A stretch of DNA of 64,000 bases from Burkholderiales bacterium (GCA_016213325.1 JACRAY010000009.1:336164-400163); one strand, 5' to 3'; shown: positions 39,705-49,400, counted from the first letter of the stretch. Numbers and translations: made by a program. Notes: a model not told the origin generated them from the letters alone.

Positions 39705-40100
39705 ATGCGCAAGCAACTCGTGTTGGCATTCATGGTGAGTCTGGCCGCTGCGGCGGCAGGCGCCCAGTCCATGGGAGGCGTGCAAACCACCGGCAGCCGG
39801 CTGCAGCTCTGGCTGGATTCCAAATTCAGCTATGCGGGCGTGGATTTCGCCAGTGGCTGCTACTTCATGAACAGCCATGACGCCAAAGGCCGCGCGCTCT
39901 TCATCAGCTGCCCCGACGGGAGCTCGCTCAAGCTGCTCGGGAAGGCGCGCGTGGAAGGCGACCGGCTTTGCGTCGAGTTCCCTGCGCCGGCCGGGTCCGA
40001 GTGCTTCACGTGGCACATGATGCCCGACGGCCGCTTCCAGCAACGCCGCGACCCCATCGTGACGGCAACGGGCTACATCCTATCGGTCGTTCCGCAATGA
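39705..40100 (+). CDS. Secreted protein of unknown function
   Basis: This 131-residue protein has a clean signal peptide (RKQLVLAFMVSLAAAAAGA, cleavage near AGAQS) and a strong ribosome binding site (GAAAGGAAGG). The mature part contains four Cys (GCYF, ISCPDG, LCVEF, ECFTW), which may form two disulfides in the periplasm. No family recognised. It lies alone between the divergent gcv operon and the convergent ETF-QO gene. Confidence 0.7.
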   Translation: MRKQLVLAFMVSLAAAAAGAQSMGGVQTTGSRLQLWLDSKFSYAGVDFASGCYFMNSHDAKGRALFISCPDGSSLKLLGKARVEGDRLCVEFPAPAGSECFTWHMMPDGRFQQRRDPIVTATGYILSVVPQ

Positions 40101-40149
40101 GAATGCGCGTCAGCGGGAGCGCAGCTTGGGCAGCGCTCGCTGACCATCC

Positions 40150-41823
40150 CTACATGTTGACGTAGTTCGGCCCGCCGCCTCCTTCAGGCGGAATCCAGAC
40201 GATGTTCTGCGTCGGGTCCTTGATGTCGCAGGTCTTGCAGTGCACGCAGTTCTGCGCGTTGATCTGCAGCCGGTCGGCGCCGTTTTCGGCCTTCACGAAC
40301 TCGTACACACCCGCCGGGCAATAGCGGCTCTCGGGCCCGGCGTACTTGGCCAGGTTGACCTGCACCGGAATGGAAGCGTCCTTCAGCGTCAGGTGCGGCG
40401 GCTGGTCTTCCGAATGGTTGGTGTTGGAGACGAACACCGACGACAGGCGGTCGAAGGTGAGCTTGCCGTCGGGCTTCGGGTAATCGATGGGCTTGCACTC
40501 GGCCGCGGGCTTCAGGTAAGCGTGGTCGGGCTTGTCGCGGTGCATCGTCCAGGGCATGCGGCCACGGAACAGGTATTGCTCGATGCCGTTCATGATGGTG
40601 GCGGGCCACAGCCCCTTCTTGAACCAGGCCTTGAAGTTGCGCGCCTTGTTCAGCTCGTCGTGCAGCCACGACTGCTCGAACAGCTCGGGGTAGGCCGCCA
40701 GTTCGTCGTGCTGGCGCCCGGCCTGGATCGCGCGGTAGGCCGCCTCGGCGGCCAGCATGCCGCTCTTGATGGCGGCGTGGCTGCCCTTGATGCGGCTGGC
40801 GTTGAGGTAGCCGGCGTCACAGCCCACCAGCGCACCGCCGGGGAACACCTGCTTGGGCAGCGCCAGCAGGCCGCCTGCGGTGATGGCGCGCGCGCCATAC
40901 GAGATGCGCTTGCCGCCTTCGAGGTACCAGCGGATGTTGCGGTGGGTCTTCCAGCGCTGCATCTCCTCGAACGGGCTCAGGTAGGGATTGGAATAATCGA
41001 GCCCGGTGATGAAGCCCAGCGTCACCAGGTTGCCTTCCATGTGGTAAAGGAAAGCGCCGCCGTAGGTGCGGTCGTCCAGCGGCCAGCCCGCCGTGTGCAG
41101 CACCATGCCCGGCTCGTGCTTCTTCGGGTCGACTTCCCACAGTTCCTTCACGCCCAGCGCGTAGGTTTGCGGGTCGCGCCCCTCGTCGAGCTTGTAGCGT
41201 GCGATCAGCCGGCGGCCCAGGTGGCCGCGCGCGCCTTCGGCGAAGATCGTGTACTTGGCATGGAGCTCCATACCCAGCTGGAAGTTGTCGGTGGGCTCGC
41301 CGTCCTTGCCGATACCCATGTTGGACGTGGCCACGCCCTTGACCGATCCGTCTTCGTTGTACAGCACCTCCCCGGCGGGAAAGCCCGGGAAGATTTCGAC
41401 GCCTACCGCTTCCGCCTGTGCGCTAAGCCAGCGCACGAAGTTGCCCAGGCTGATGACGTAGTTGCCGTGGTTCTGGAAGCATTCCGGCAGCATGAAGTTG
41501 GGCACGCGGAACGAACCGTCCTTGCCCAGGAACACCATGGCGTCGTCGGTCACCGGCTGCGTCAGCGGCGCACCGCGCGCTTTCCAGTCGGGGATCAGTT
41601 CGTCGATGGCGCGCGGGTCCATCACGGTACCCGCCAGGATGTGCGCGCCGGGCTCGGAGCCCTTTTCGAGCACCACCACCGAGATTTCGGTGCCGTGCTC
41701 GGCGGCCAGCTGCTTCAGGCGGATGGCGGTCGAGAGGCCGGCAGGGCCGCCCCCGACCACGACCACGTCGTATTCCATGGCTTCGCGGGGGCCGAACTGG
41801 GCGAGGATTTCTTCGTTGGTCAT
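40150..41823 (-). CDS. Electron transfer flavoprotein-ubiquinone oxidoreductase
   Basis: This 557-residue membrane-bound enzyme passes electrons from ETF (acyl-CoA and amino-acid dehydrogenases) to ubiquinone. The FAD-binding GGGPAGLSTAIRLKQLA, the membrane-associated middle, and the C-terminal 4Fe-4S cysteines (CPAGVYEF and NCVHCKTCDIKDPTQNI) match the family at full length. It fits with branched-chain amino acid and fatty-acid breakdown genes in this window. Confidence 0.95.
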   Translation of the reverse strand: MTNEEILAQFGPREAMEYDVVVVGGGPAGLSTAIRLKQLAAEHGTEISVVVLEKGSEPGAHILAGTVMDPRAIDELIPDWKARGAPLTQPVTDDAMVFLGKDGSFRVPNFMLPECFQNHGNYVISLGNFVRWLSAQAEAVGVEIFPGFPAGEVLYNEDGSVKGVATSNMGIGKDGEPTDNFQLGMELHAKYTIFAEGARGHLGRRLIARYKLDEGRDPQTYALGVKELWEVDPKKHEPGMVLHTAGWPLDDRTYGGAFLYHMEGNLVTLGFITGLDYSNPYLSPFEEMQRWKTHRNIRWYLEGGKRISYGARAITAGGLLALPKQVFPGGALVGCDAGYLNASRIKGSHAAIKSGMLAAEAAYRAIQAGRQHDELAAYPELFEQSWLHDELNKARNFKAWFKKGLWPATIMNGIEQYLFRGRMPWTMHRDKPDHAYLKPAAECKPIDYPKPDGKLTFDRLSSVFVSNTNHSEDQPPHLTLKDASIPVQVNLAKYAGPESRYCPAGVYEFVKAENGADRLQINAQNCVHCKTCDIKDPTQNIVWIPPEGGGGPNYVNM

Positions 41824-41891
41824 GCGCCATTTTATTCGGCGGTCGTGCAGAATCGAACGAACGTGCAGATCGATTTAGACGGGAGTCCCCA

Positions 41892-42674
41892 GTGAGCTAC
41901 AGCATCGACCTTTCGGGCCGTGTCGCCTTCATTACAGGCGCCTCGGGCGGCCTGGGCGCGCAATTCGCCCGGGTGCTCGCCCGCGCGGGGGCCGCCGTGG
42001 TGCTGGCTTCGCGACGGGTGGAGAAACTGAAGGACCTGCGTGCCCAGATCGAAGGCGAGGGCGGCGACGCGCACGTGCTGGCGCTGGACGTGACCGACAT
42101 CGACAGCATCAAGGCGGCAGTGGCGCACGCCGAGACCGAAGTGGGCTCCATCGACATCCTGGTCAACAACTCGGGCGTCAGCATCACGCGGCGCATCCAG
42201 GAGGTGGACGAGCAGGAGTTCGACTTCGTGTTCGACACCAACGTCAAGGGCGCCTTCTTCGTCGCGCAGGAAGTCGGCAAGCGAATGCTGGCGCGCGCAC
42301 AGGGCGCGGCGCCGGGTACCTTCACCGGCGGGCGCATCGTCAACGTCGCCTCGATGGCAGGCATCCGTACGCTGCCGCAGATCGGCGTGTACGCCATGAG
42401 CAAGGCCGCGGTGATCCAGATGACCAAGGCCTTCGCGCTCGAATGGGGGCGCTTCGGCATCAACGTGAACGCGCTGTGCCCGGGCTACATCGACACCGAG
42501 ATCAACCACCACCACTGGTCCACCGAGCAGGGCCAGCGGCTCATCGCCATGCTGCCGCGCAAGCGCCTGGGGCGCCCCGAGGACCTGGATGCGCTGATCG
42601 TGCTGCTGGCGTCCGACCAAAGCCACTTCGTCAACGGCGCGGTGATCGCGGCCGACGACGGGTTTGCCATCTGA
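41892..42674 (+). CDS. SDR-family oxidoreductase
   Basis: This 260-residue classical short-chain dehydrogenase has TGASGGLGAQFARVLARAGA (NAD(P)), NNSGVS, catalytic Ser in NVASMAG, and YAMSKAAV (Tyr/Lys). The start is GTG at 41892 with a weak GGGAG upstream. It is followed 5 nt later by a thioesterase-like gene, hinting at acyl-CoA metabolism such as a 3-hydroxyacyl-CoA step (inference). Confidence 0.85.
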   Translation: MSYSIDLSGRVAFITGASGGLGAQFARVLARAGAAVVLASRRVEKLKDLRAQIEGEGGDAHVLALDVTDIDSIKAAVAHAETEVGSIDILVNNSGVSITRRIQEVDEQEFDFVFDTNVKGAFFVAQEVGKRMLARAQGAAPGTFTGGRIVNVASMAGIRTLPQIGVYAMSKAAVIQMTKAFALEWGRFGINVNALCPGYIDTEINHHHWSTEQGQRLIAMLPRKRLGRPEDLDALIVLLASDQSHFVNGAVIAADDGFAI

Positions 42675-42679
42675 CCTTC

Positions 42680-43099
42680 ATGAGATTCGATTTACCCGAG
42701 AAGAAGAAGCTCGTCCACCAGATGACCATGCCCATCCGCTGGGGCGACATGGACGCGATGGGCCACGTGAACAACACGCTGTACTTCCGCTACCTGGAGG
42801 TGATCCGCATCGAATGGATGCGGTCGGTGGGCTGCAACATGAGCCCCGACGGCGAGGGGCCGGTGATCATCAATGCGTTCTGCACCTTCCACAAGCAGCT
42901 GGAGTACCCGGGCGAGGTGCTGGCGAAGTACTACGTGAGCGACCCGGGGCGCTCGACTTTCGAGAGCTGGTGCACGCTGGAGCGTACGGACACGCCCGGC
43001 GTCGTCCATTCCAGCGGCGGTGCGACGACGGTGTGGGTGGACTTTCCGAAGCAGAAGTCGGTGCCCATGCCGGAGTGGTTCCGGGCGTTGCTCGAGTAG
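42680..43099 (+). CDS. Acyl-CoA thioesterase, hotdog fold (4HBT-like)
   Basis: This 139-residue hotdog protein has IRWGDMDAMGHVNNTLYFRYLE, the 4-hydroxybenzoyl-CoA thioesterase-type signature with the catalytic Asp. It hydrolyses acyl-CoA or aryl-CoA thioesters; the substrate is not decided. The ATG at 42680 follows the SDR stop by 5 nt, so the pair is one unit. Confidence 0.87.
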   Translation: MRFDLPEKKKLVHQMTMPIRWGDMDAMGHVNNTLYFRYLEVIRIEWMRSVGCNMSPDGEGPVIINAFCTFHKQLEYPGEVLAKYYVSDPGRSTFESWCTLERTDTPGVVHSSGGATTVWVDFPKQKSVPMPEWFRALLE

Positions 43100-43699
43100 C
43101 TACTTCTTCGCCTTCGGCACCCGACCCATCAAGTAGAACTCCGCATTCGGCATCATGTTCGAGAAGTTCGCGATGCGGTTCGACATGCCGAAGAAAGCCG
43201 TGATGGCCGCGATGTCCCAGATGTCCTCGTCGTCGAAGCCGTGCGCATGAAGCGGCGCGAAGTCGGCTTCCCCGATCTCGTGTGACTGCAACGCCACCTT
43301 CATCGCAAAGTCGAGCATCGCGCGCTGGCGCGGCGTGATGTCGGCCTTGCGGTGGTTGACGGCCACCTGGTCGGCGACCAGCGGCTTTTTCTCGTAGATG
43401 CGCAGCAGCGCCCCGTGCGCCACCACGCAGTACAGGCACTGGTTGGCGCCGCTGGTGGCCACCACGATCATCTCGCGGTCGCCCTTGGTGAGCGAGCCGG
43501 TCTCCTTGAGCATCAGCGCGTCGTGGTAGTCGAAGAAGGCGCGCCATTCGGCCGGGCGGCGCGCCAGCGCGAGGAACACGTTCGGCACGAAGCCGGCCTT
43601 GTCCTGCACCTCGAGGATGCGGGCGCGCAAGTCGTCGGGCAGGTCTTTCAGTTCAGGCAGCGGATAGCGGTTCATGCTGGACATTATGTAGGCGGACAT
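43100..43699 (-). CDS. Peroxidase-related protein, carboxymuconolactone decarboxylase/AhpD fold
   Basis: This protein of about 199 residues has the AhpD-like motif QCLYCVVAHGALL (CxxC with His three residues later), probably a thiol peroxidase or redox partner, and the uncharacterised peroxidase-related pattern IANFSNMMPNAEFYLMGR at its end. The start is uncertain: ATG at 43699 has AAGG upstream; ATG at 43684 gives MSSMNRYPLPEL, where similarity begins. Convergent with the thioesterase gene, stops adjacent. Confidence 0.82.
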   Translation of the reverse strand: MSAYIMSSMNRYPLPELKDLPDDLRARILEVQDKAGFVPNVFLALARRPAEWRAFFDYHDALMLKETGSLTKGDREMIVVATSGANQCLYCVVAHGALLRIYEKKPLVADQVAVNHRKADITPRQRAMLDFAMKVALQSHEIGEADFAPLHAHGFDDEDIWDIAAITAFFGMSNRIANFSNMMPNAEFYLMGRVPKAKK

Positions 43700-43763
43700 C
43701 TCGCCTTGAAACCGTTTGTGACAGCGCCAGCACACGGCCCAGCAAAGAGCCTATGGTCGCGCC

Positions 43764-44588
43764 ATGTTGGTATCGCGTCGGCAAGGTTGGGTTTTTAGCG
43801 CTGGTCTCGTGCTCGGCATGGCCAGTGGCGCCGGCCTCTTGCTGGGCCTGCAGCACGTAGACCCCGCCATCCGCGTACTGGGCGAGGCGATTGCCATGCC
43901 GGCTTCCGTGGCATCGGCCAAGCCCGCGGCGGCCTGCGCTTTCGACCCGCTGGTGGCCGCCGCAGAAACCGGCCCCGACGGGCGCTTCCGCATCCAGTCC
44001 CAAGCCGTTGCTGCCTCCAGGGACGACCTGCCCGCCTATCTCGCTGTGGCAGAAGACGCGGCTGGCAAGGGCCGCCCGCGCGACGCCGAGACGGCCTACA
44101 TCATCGCGTGCCGCATGGCGGGGCAGGTGGCCGGCGCGGATTCGCCGGAGCTGGCCGAAGCCAAGTACCGGCTGGCTTCGCACTACCTGTCGGTGGCGCC
44201 CAAGCTGTCGGTAACCGAAGGCTTTGCCGAAATCCAGCAACGCGCCGAGGCGCTGTTTGGCGAGAGCATCGACGTCTACGGCATGAAGCTGGGCATCGAG
44301 CACGAGAAGGCACGCCTTGCGGTGGCCGGGCTCAGTTCGATTCGAGAGGCGATGGCACGCGACGGTGAAGTGTGGTTCGGCTTGCCGCGCGAGCTGGTGG
44401 TGGCCAAGGTCGACGAGTACCAGGCGCTGGCGAAGAAGAAGAAGCCGAAGCCGAAGGTGGTGGAGGTCGAGACGGCCGATGCGCCGCCCGCCGTCGTGGC
44501 GCCGCCGACGCAGGCCATGGGCAATGCGTCGGCCGACTTCACAAGCCCTGGGTTCCCACGTACGCCTGAGCTCCTCACGCGGGAATGA
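43764..44588 (+). CDS. Membrane-anchored protein of unknown function
   Basis: This 274-residue protein has an N-terminal membrane anchor (WVFSAGLVLGMASGAGLLLG), a helical middle with TPR-like spacing (AETAYIIACRMAGQ, AEAKYRLASHYLSVA) and a Lys/Pro/Val-rich C-terminus (KKKKPKPKVVEVE). No family recognised. Its stop is 1 nt before the convergent LuxR-family gene. It may be a periplasmic tetratricopeptide-like scaffold. Confidence 0.65.
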   Translation: MLVSRRQGWVFSAGLVLGMASGAGLLLGLQHVDPAIRVLGEAIAMPASVASAKPAAACAFDPLVAAAETGPDGRFRIQSQAVAASRDDLPAYLAVAEDAAGKGRPRDAETAYIIACRMAGQVAGADSPELAEAKYRLASHYLSVAPKLSVTEGFAEIQQRAEALFGESIDVYGMKLGIEHEKARLAVAGLSSIREAMARDGEVWFGLPRELVVAKVDEYQALAKKKKPKPKVVEVETADAPPAVVAPPTQAMGNASADFTSPGFPRTPELLTRE

Positions 44589-44589
44589 C

Positions 44590-45135
44590 TCAGGCCCCGG
44601 CCATCAGCTTGTGCACCAGGTCCGCGGTGGTGTTCGCGCGGTACTTGCGCATCAGGCGGGCCCGGTAGATCTCGACCGTGCGGTGGCTGATCGCGAGCGT
44701 CTTGCCGATTTCCTTGGACGTCATGCCGTCGAGCAGCCGCGCGGCCACTTCGCGCTCGCGCGCCGTCAGCTCCGCCTTGACCGGCCGTTGTGAGCTCAAG
44801 TCCTCGAACGACCAGATGCCCGACTCGTGCGGGTCTTCGCGGTTCAGCGCCCGCCCGGTCACGTGGCACCAGAACACGTCGCCGTCGGCGCGTTTCATGA
44901 TGCGGTCGTCGGCGTACCGCCCGCTGGTGTTGAGGATGGGCGCCATGCGCGCACCGAGCCGCTCGTATTCGTCCACGCTGGGGTACAGCACCAGGAACGA
45001 CTGCCCGACCAGGTTTTCCCGCGACCAGCCGAACATCTCGCACAATTGCTGGTTGCAGTCGACGATGGCGCGGTTCTTCGACACGCACAGGCCCACCGGG
45101 GCAAGGTCGAAGGCCAGGCGGTAGTCAACGTCCAT
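44590..45135 (-). CDS. PAS-LuxR transcriptional regulator
   Basis: This 181-residue regulator has an N-terminal PAS domain (LAFDLAPVGLCVSKNRAIVD, residues 5-115) and a C-terminal LuxR/FixJ helix-turn-helix (ELTAREREVAARLLDGMTSKEIGKTLAISHRTVEIYRARLM). It is divergent from scoAB; an inverted repeat between them is a likely operator. It probably senses a small molecule linked to acetoacetate or related CoA metabolism (inference from context). Confidence 0.85.
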   Translation of the reverse strand: MDVDYRLAFDLAPVGLCVSKNRAIVDCNQQLCEMFGWSRENLVGQSFLVLYPSVDEYERLGARMAPILNTSGRYADDRIMKRADGDVFWCHVTGRALNREDPHESGIWSFEDLSSQRPVKAELTAREREVAARLLDGMTSKEIGKTLAISHRTVEIYRARLMRKYRANTTADLVHKLMAGA

Positions 45136-45147
45136 CGGGGTTAGCTT

Positions 45148-45185
45148 CTACGAGTTACTACGTAACCAATTAGGTAGTATCGTAG
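45148..45185. promoter_or_regulatory. Interrupted inverted repeat, probable operator
   Basis: CTACGA-gt-TACTAC on the left is mirrored by GTAGTA-TCGTAG on the right, with 12 nt between the inner arms. It lies 13 nt before the regulator start and 51 nt before scoA, in the only AT-richer intergenic stretch of the area. It is the natural binding site candidate for the PAS-LuxR protein. Confidence 0.5.
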
Positions 45186-45235
45186 CGGCAATCCGGCGCG
45201 CCCTTCCTCCGGGTTTCCATCAGGAGATTTCCAAA

Positions 45236-45934
45236 GTGAACAAGCTCTATCCCAACGCGGCCGCGGCGCTCGACGGCGTGGTGCGCAGCGGCCAGCTGCT
45301 GGCCGTCGGCGGCTTCGGCCTGTGCGGCATCCCCGAGGCGCTGATCGAGGCGCTGAAGGCGAGCGGCGTGATGGACCTGACCGTCATTTCCAACAACGCG
45401 GGTGTCGACGGCTTCGGCCTGGGCAAGCTGCTGGAGACGCGGCAGATCAAGAAGATGATCTCGTCGTACGTCGGCGAGAACAAGGAGTTCGAGCGCCAGT
45501 ACCTGGCGGGCGAGCTGGAACTGGAGTTCACCCCGCAGGGCACTCTGGCCGAGAAGCTGCGCGCCGGCGGAGCGGGCATCCCGGCTTTCTTCACGAAGAC
45601 TGGCGTAGGCACCATGGTCGCCGAAGGAAAGGAGCTGCGCGAGTTCGACGGCGAGACTTACGTGATGGAGCGCTCGCTGGTGCCCGACGTGGCATTGGTG
45701 AAAGCCCAGGTTGCGGACAAGAGCGGCAACCTGCGCTTCAACCTGACCGCGCGCAACTTCAACCCGGCCTGCGCGATGGCCGGCAAGGTGTGCATCGTCG
45801 AAGTGGAGAAGATCGTGGAAGTGGGCGAGCTGGCACCCGACGACATCCACCTGCCCGGCATCTATGTGCACCGGCTGGTGCTCAACGCCACTCCCGAAAA
45901 GCGCATCGAGAAGCGCACCACCCGCACGGCCTAA
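45236..45934 (+). CDS. scoA: 3-oxoacid CoA-transferase subunit A
   Basis: This 232-residue subunit of succinyl-CoA:3-ketoacid CoA-transferase activates acetoacetate. [52 protein letters not shown] and [13 protein letters not shown] match the A subunit. The start is GTG with CAGGAG upstream. It is coupled to scoB, 10 nt downstream. Confidence 0.94.
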   Translation: MNKLYPNAAAALDGVVRSGQLLAVGGFGLCGIPEALIEALKASGVMDLTVISNNAGVDGFGLGKLLETRQIKKMISSYVGENKEFERQYLAGELELEFTPQGTLAEKLRAGGAGIPAFFTKTGVGTMVAEGKELREFDGETYVMERSLVPDVALVKAQVADKSGNLRFNLTARNFNPACAMAGKVCIVEVEKIVEVGELAPDDIHLPGIYVHRLVLNATPEKRIEKRTTRTA

Positions 45935-45944
45935 GGAGAACGAC

Positions 45945-46583
45945 ATGCCCTGGACCCAAGACCAGATGGCCGCGCGCGCGGCACAGGAACTGAAGGACGG
46001 CTACTACGTCAACCTCGGCATCGGCATCCCGACGCTGGTGGCCAACTTCACCGGCGACAAGGAGGTATGGCTGCAGTCCGAGAACGGCATGCTGGGCATC
46101 GGCCCGTTCCCCACCGAGGATGAAGTCGACGCCGACCTCATCAACGCCGGCAAGCAGACCGTGACCACCATCAAGGGCAGCTCGATCTTCGGCAGCCACG
46201 ACAGCTTCGCCATGATCCGCGGCGGCAAGATCAACCTGTCGATCCTGGGCGCCATGCAGGTCAGCGAAAAGGGCGATCTGGCCAACTGGATGATTCCCGG
46301 CAAGATGGTCAAGGGCATGGGCGGCGCCATGGACCTCGTGGCCGGCGTGCCGCGCGTCATCGTGCTGATGGAGCACGTGGCGAAAAAGAAGGACGGCACC
46401 GAGGACATGAAGATCCTGCCCAAGTGCACGCTGCCGCTCACGGGCGTAGGCGTGGTGGACCGGATCATCACCGACCTGGGCGTTTTCGACGTGACACCGC
46501 AGGGCCTGTTCGTCGAGGAACTGGCGCCGGGCGTGACGTTCGACCAGGTGCAGTCCAAGACCGGCGTCGAGCTGATCCGGTGA
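45945..46583 (+). CDS. scoB: 3-oxoacid CoA-transferase subunit B
   Basis: This 212-residue subunit carries the catalytic glutamate in [26 protein letters not shown] and [16 protein letters not shown] are typical. It transfers CoA from succinyl-CoA to 3-oxoacids. Its stop overlaps the start of the CaiB-type gene by 4 nt (GTGA), implying coupled translation. Confidence 0.95.
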   Translation: MPWTQDQMAARAAQELKDGYYVNLGIGIPTLVANFTGDKEVWLQSENGMLGIGPFPTEDEVDADLINAGKQTVTTIKGSSIFGSHDSFAMIRGGKINLSILGAMQVSEKGDLANWMIPGKMVKGMGGAMDLVAGVPRVIVLMEHVAKKKDGTEDMKILPKCTLPLTGVGVVDRIITDLGVFDVTPQGLFVEELAPGVTFDQVQSKTGVELIR

Positions 46584-47947
46584 ACGTCCTCGAGTCGCTG
46601 TGGCGACTCGCAGCACTGCCGCCGGAAGCGCTGCACTACGCCCGGCTCGCGGGGGCTGACCCCGTCTTTCCGTCCAGCTTCGCGGTGGGCGCTGCCGGCC
46701 AGTCGACGCTGGCTGCCGCGGCGCTGGCTGCGTGCGAACTCGGCCACCAGCGCGGCGTGCCGCGGCAAGCGGTGGCGGTCGACATGACGCACGCAGCGGT
46801 CGAATGCACCGGCTGGTTCAGCATCGACGGCCAGGTGCCCGAGCTGTGGGACAGGTTCTCGGGCCTCTACCGCTGCAGCGACGGCTGGGTGCGGGTGCAT
46901 GCGAATTTTGCGCACCATCGCGACGGCGCGCTGAAGCTGATGGGGCTGGACCCGGCCACAGCGGAGCGCGCCGATGCCGACCGCGCGATGCAATCGTGGC
47001 GCGCACTCGACTTCGAGCAGGCCGCGGCCGATGCCGGCCTGGTGGCCACTGCGCTGCGCACCTTCGACGAGTGGGACGCGAGCGAGCAGGGGCAGGCCAT
47101 CGCCGCGCAACCGCTTTTCACCATCGACCGCATCGGCGATGCAGCGCCGCTGGCGCTGCCGCCGCTGGCCGGAGACCAGCGCCCGCTGGAAGGCATCCGC
47201 GTGCTGGACCTCACGCGCATACTCGCCGGCCCGGTGGGCGGACGCGCGCTGGCGGCTTACGGCGCCGACGTGATGCTGGTGAACTCGCCGCTGCTGCCCA
47301 ACATCGAGGCGATCGCCGACACCAGCCGCGGCAAGCGGTCGGTGCAGGTCAACCTTCGCACCGAAGACGGCCGCCGGACGATGGACACGCTGCTGCGCGA
47401 TGCGCACGTGTTCGTGCAGGGCTACCGGCCCGGCGGCCTGCAGGCGCTGGGCTTCGGCGCCGAGGAAGCCGCAGCGCAGCGCCCCGGCATCGTGTACGTC
47501 TCGTTGACTGCCTACGGCACGCGAGGCCCCTGGGCCAGGCGGCGCGGCTTCGACTCGCTGGTGCAGACCGCCACCGGCTTCAACCATGCCGAAGGCGTCG
47601 CACTCGCGGGCGGCAAGCCGCGGCCGCTGCCCATGCAGATGCTCGACGAGGCCACCGGCTACCTCATCGCCTTCGGCGCCGCAGCGGCGCTGCGCAGGCA
47701 GCAGCAAGAAGGCGGCAGCTGGCACGTGCAGGTGTCGCTGGCGCAGACGGGCCACTGGCTGCGCGGCCTGGGCCGCGTGGCCGTGCCAGAAGGCATGAAG
47801 AAGCCGGACTACGAGCCCTACCTGGAGACGGTGCCGTCCGGCTTCGGCGACTTGCGCGTCGTGCGGCACAGCGCGCAGTTGGCGCGCACGCCGGCGAAGT
47901 TCACGCGTCCCTCGGTGCCACCGGGCACCGACGCGCCGCGCTGGTGA
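46580..47947 (+). CDS. Family III (CaiB/BaiF) CoA-transferase with permuted domain order
   Basis: This 455-residue protein starts at GTG 46580. The usual N-terminal signature of family III CoA-transferases ([31 protein letters not shown]) appears only at about residue 205. It is followed by the catalytic-Asp segment [16 protein letters not shown] and truncated soon after. The first 200 residues ([21 protein letters not shown], then [13 protein letters not shown]) resemble the C-terminal small domain of ordinary members. The domain order is therefore circularly permuted relative to Frc/CaiB. The reaction probably moves CoA between carboxylic acids; it is translated with scoAB. Confidence 0.75.
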   Translation: MNVLESLWRLAALPPEALHYARLAGADPVFPSSFAVGAAGQSTLAAAALAACELGHQRGVPRQAVAVDMTHAAVECTGWFSIDGQVPELWDRFSGLYRCSDGWVRVHANFAHHRDGALKLMGLDPATAERADADRAMQSWRALDFEQAAADAGLVATALRTFDEWDASEQGQAIAAQPLFTIDRIGDAAPLALPPLAGDQRPLEGIRVLDLTRILAGPVGGRALAAYGADVMLVNSPLLPNIEAIADTSRGKRSVQVNLRTEDGRRTMDTLLRDAHVFVQGYRPGGLQALGFGAEEAAAQRPGIVYVSLTAYGTRGPWARRRGFDSLVQTATGFNHAEGVALAGGKPRPLPMQMLDEATGYLIAFGAAAALRRQQQEGGSWHVQVSLAQTGHWLRGLGRVAVPEGMKKPDYEPYLETVPSGFGDLRVVRHSAQLARTPAKFTRPSVPPGTDAPRW

Positions 47948-48099
47948 CGGCCGAGGTTGCACGCCGTTGCACTTGAGGCAGCCATGAAGGACGAACGGCG
48001 CTGACACCAGCATGCTCCGTTGCCTTTCAGTGGCGCAGCGGCACCGCACCCATGATGCAAGCTGTACTGGCTCAGCCTGCGGGCTGGAGAAATAGCATC

Positions 48100-48672
48100 A
48101 TGTCTTCTCGCAAATCGATCTTCATGCTGGCCGCGCTCGCCGTGGCTTCGTTCAACGCGGCGGCCTGCTACACGGTGGTCGACCGCTCCAACCGCGTCCT
48201 GTTCCAGGGCGAGGACTCCCCCGTGGACATGAGCCGCGCCGTGAAGCCGCAAATCGACGCCCGCTTCCCCGGCGGCCACCTGATGTTCGACCTGGGGCGC
48301 TGCGAAGCCGTGCCCGTCGCGATGCTCGCGCGCCCGGCCGGTGTGCCGGCTGCGCCGAACACCGCGGTGATGGGCGCCGGGCCCGCCAACGGCAAGGTCG
48401 TGGCGACGGCGTCGACGTCCAGGCGTGCCCCTTCGTCTCCGCTGCTCACCGACCGGCGCACTGCCGAATCGATGAACCTGCCGTACACCGTGCTGCAAGG
48501 CAACGTGGTGGTGGTCGGTGCGACTGCGGCTTCGCGCGTGGACCTGCCGACCTTCAACGTGGTGCCGTCGCCGGTGGCGGCGACCGGCGCTGCGACCGTC
48601 ATCACCGAGATGCACAACCCGCCGATGACGGTGGTGCAGCGCGGCGATGAGGTGACGGTCACCCGGCGTTAA
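48100..48672 (+). CDS. Exported protein of unknown function
   Basis: This 190-residue protein has an N-terminal signal (KSIFMLAALAVASFNAAA) ending at AAC, so it may be a lipoprotein. The mature start CYTVVDRSNRVLFQGEDSPVDMSR resembles small periplasmic proteins of Burkholderiales; the C-terminal half is low-complexity Val/Ala/Thr. The ATG at 48100 follows GGAGA. Convergent with the transglutaminase-like gene with 4-nt overlap of stops. Confidence 0.68.
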   Translation: MSSRKSIFMLAALAVASFNAAACYTVVDRSNRVLFQGEDSPVDMSRAVKPQIDARFPGGHLMFDLGRCEAVPVAMLARPAGVPAAPNTAVMGAGPANGKVVATASTSRRAPSSPLLTDRRTAESMNLPYTVLQGNVVVVGATAASRVDLPTFNVVPSPVAATGAATVITEMHNPPMTVVQRGDEVTVTRR

Positions 48673-49400
48673 CCGCCTGCCTCTTGCCGCAGCTTGCGGA
48701 TCTGCCGGTGCATGCGGAACGACATCATGCGGTTGCGCACCTGCATGGCCAGCCAGCGCAGGCGTGACTGCTCCTTCATGGTCCCCGCCAGCCCCTGCGG
48801 GTCGTCGTACACGCCCAGGAACTCCGGTGGCTTGCCGTCCACCGGCCGGCTTGGGACGATCATGGCCAGTGCATCGTTCTCGGCATCCCAGTCGGTCTGC
48901 CCGTCGAGGTGCACGCCGTAGCCGCTGCGCCAGCCGCGCCTTTGCACGGCTTCGCGCGCGGCGGCCAGGTACGGCGGGTCGTAGACATACTGGTCGGTGA
49001 TGACCCAGCGGTTCGCAATCCACACTTCGACCACCGGCAGCACGAACTCGCCGCGGTCTTCGTCGACCAGGCCGCGGTACATGCGCGGTCCGATGGTGAT
49101 CATGCGGATGCGCGCCGGGAAACCCGCCACGCGCAGCATTGCCTCGAACAGCGCGGCCTTGCTGTACCACCCGGCCGACCGGCGCTGCCCCAGCGTTACG
49201 CGCACCACCGTGCCCTGGCTGACCGGCGGCACGTCGAAGGGAATGGCCGCCACGTAGCGGCTGATGCTGAGGAGCTTCTCCTTGTCATTGCGGCTGAACT
49301 GCGTGACCGTCTGCACGCGCAGCCTGAGCCTGTCGTTGGCGAGGTTCAGCATGGGGGTGTCACCCAGCCAGCGTGACGGATCGTCGTCTTCCCCTTGCAT
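48669..49400 (-). CDS. Transglutaminase-like protein, degenerate active site
   Basis: This 243-residue protein has a transglutaminase-like core: GWYSKAALFEAMLRVAGFPARI in place of the usual G-x-C...ALLRAxGIPAR, then LPVVEVWIANRWVITDQYVYDP in place of H-x-W-x-E-V...W...D. The catalytic Cys and His therefore appear replaced, leaving the Asp. It may be a binding or structural relative. ATG at 49400 is chosen since AGGAGA precedes it and the earlier GTG lies upstream of that site. Confidence 0.6.
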   Translation of the reverse strand: MQGEDDDPSRWLGDTPMLNLANDRLRLRVQTVTQFSRNDKEKLLSISRYVAAIPFDVPPVSQGTVVRVTLGQRRSAGWYSKAALFEAMLRVAGFPARIRMITIGPRMYRGLVDEDRGEFVLPVVEVWIANRWVITDQYVYDPPYLAAAREAVQRRGWRSGYGVHLDGQTDWDAENDALAMIVPSRPVDGKPPEFLGVYDDPQGLAGTMKEQSRLRWLAMQVRNRMMSFRMHRQIRKLRQEAGG

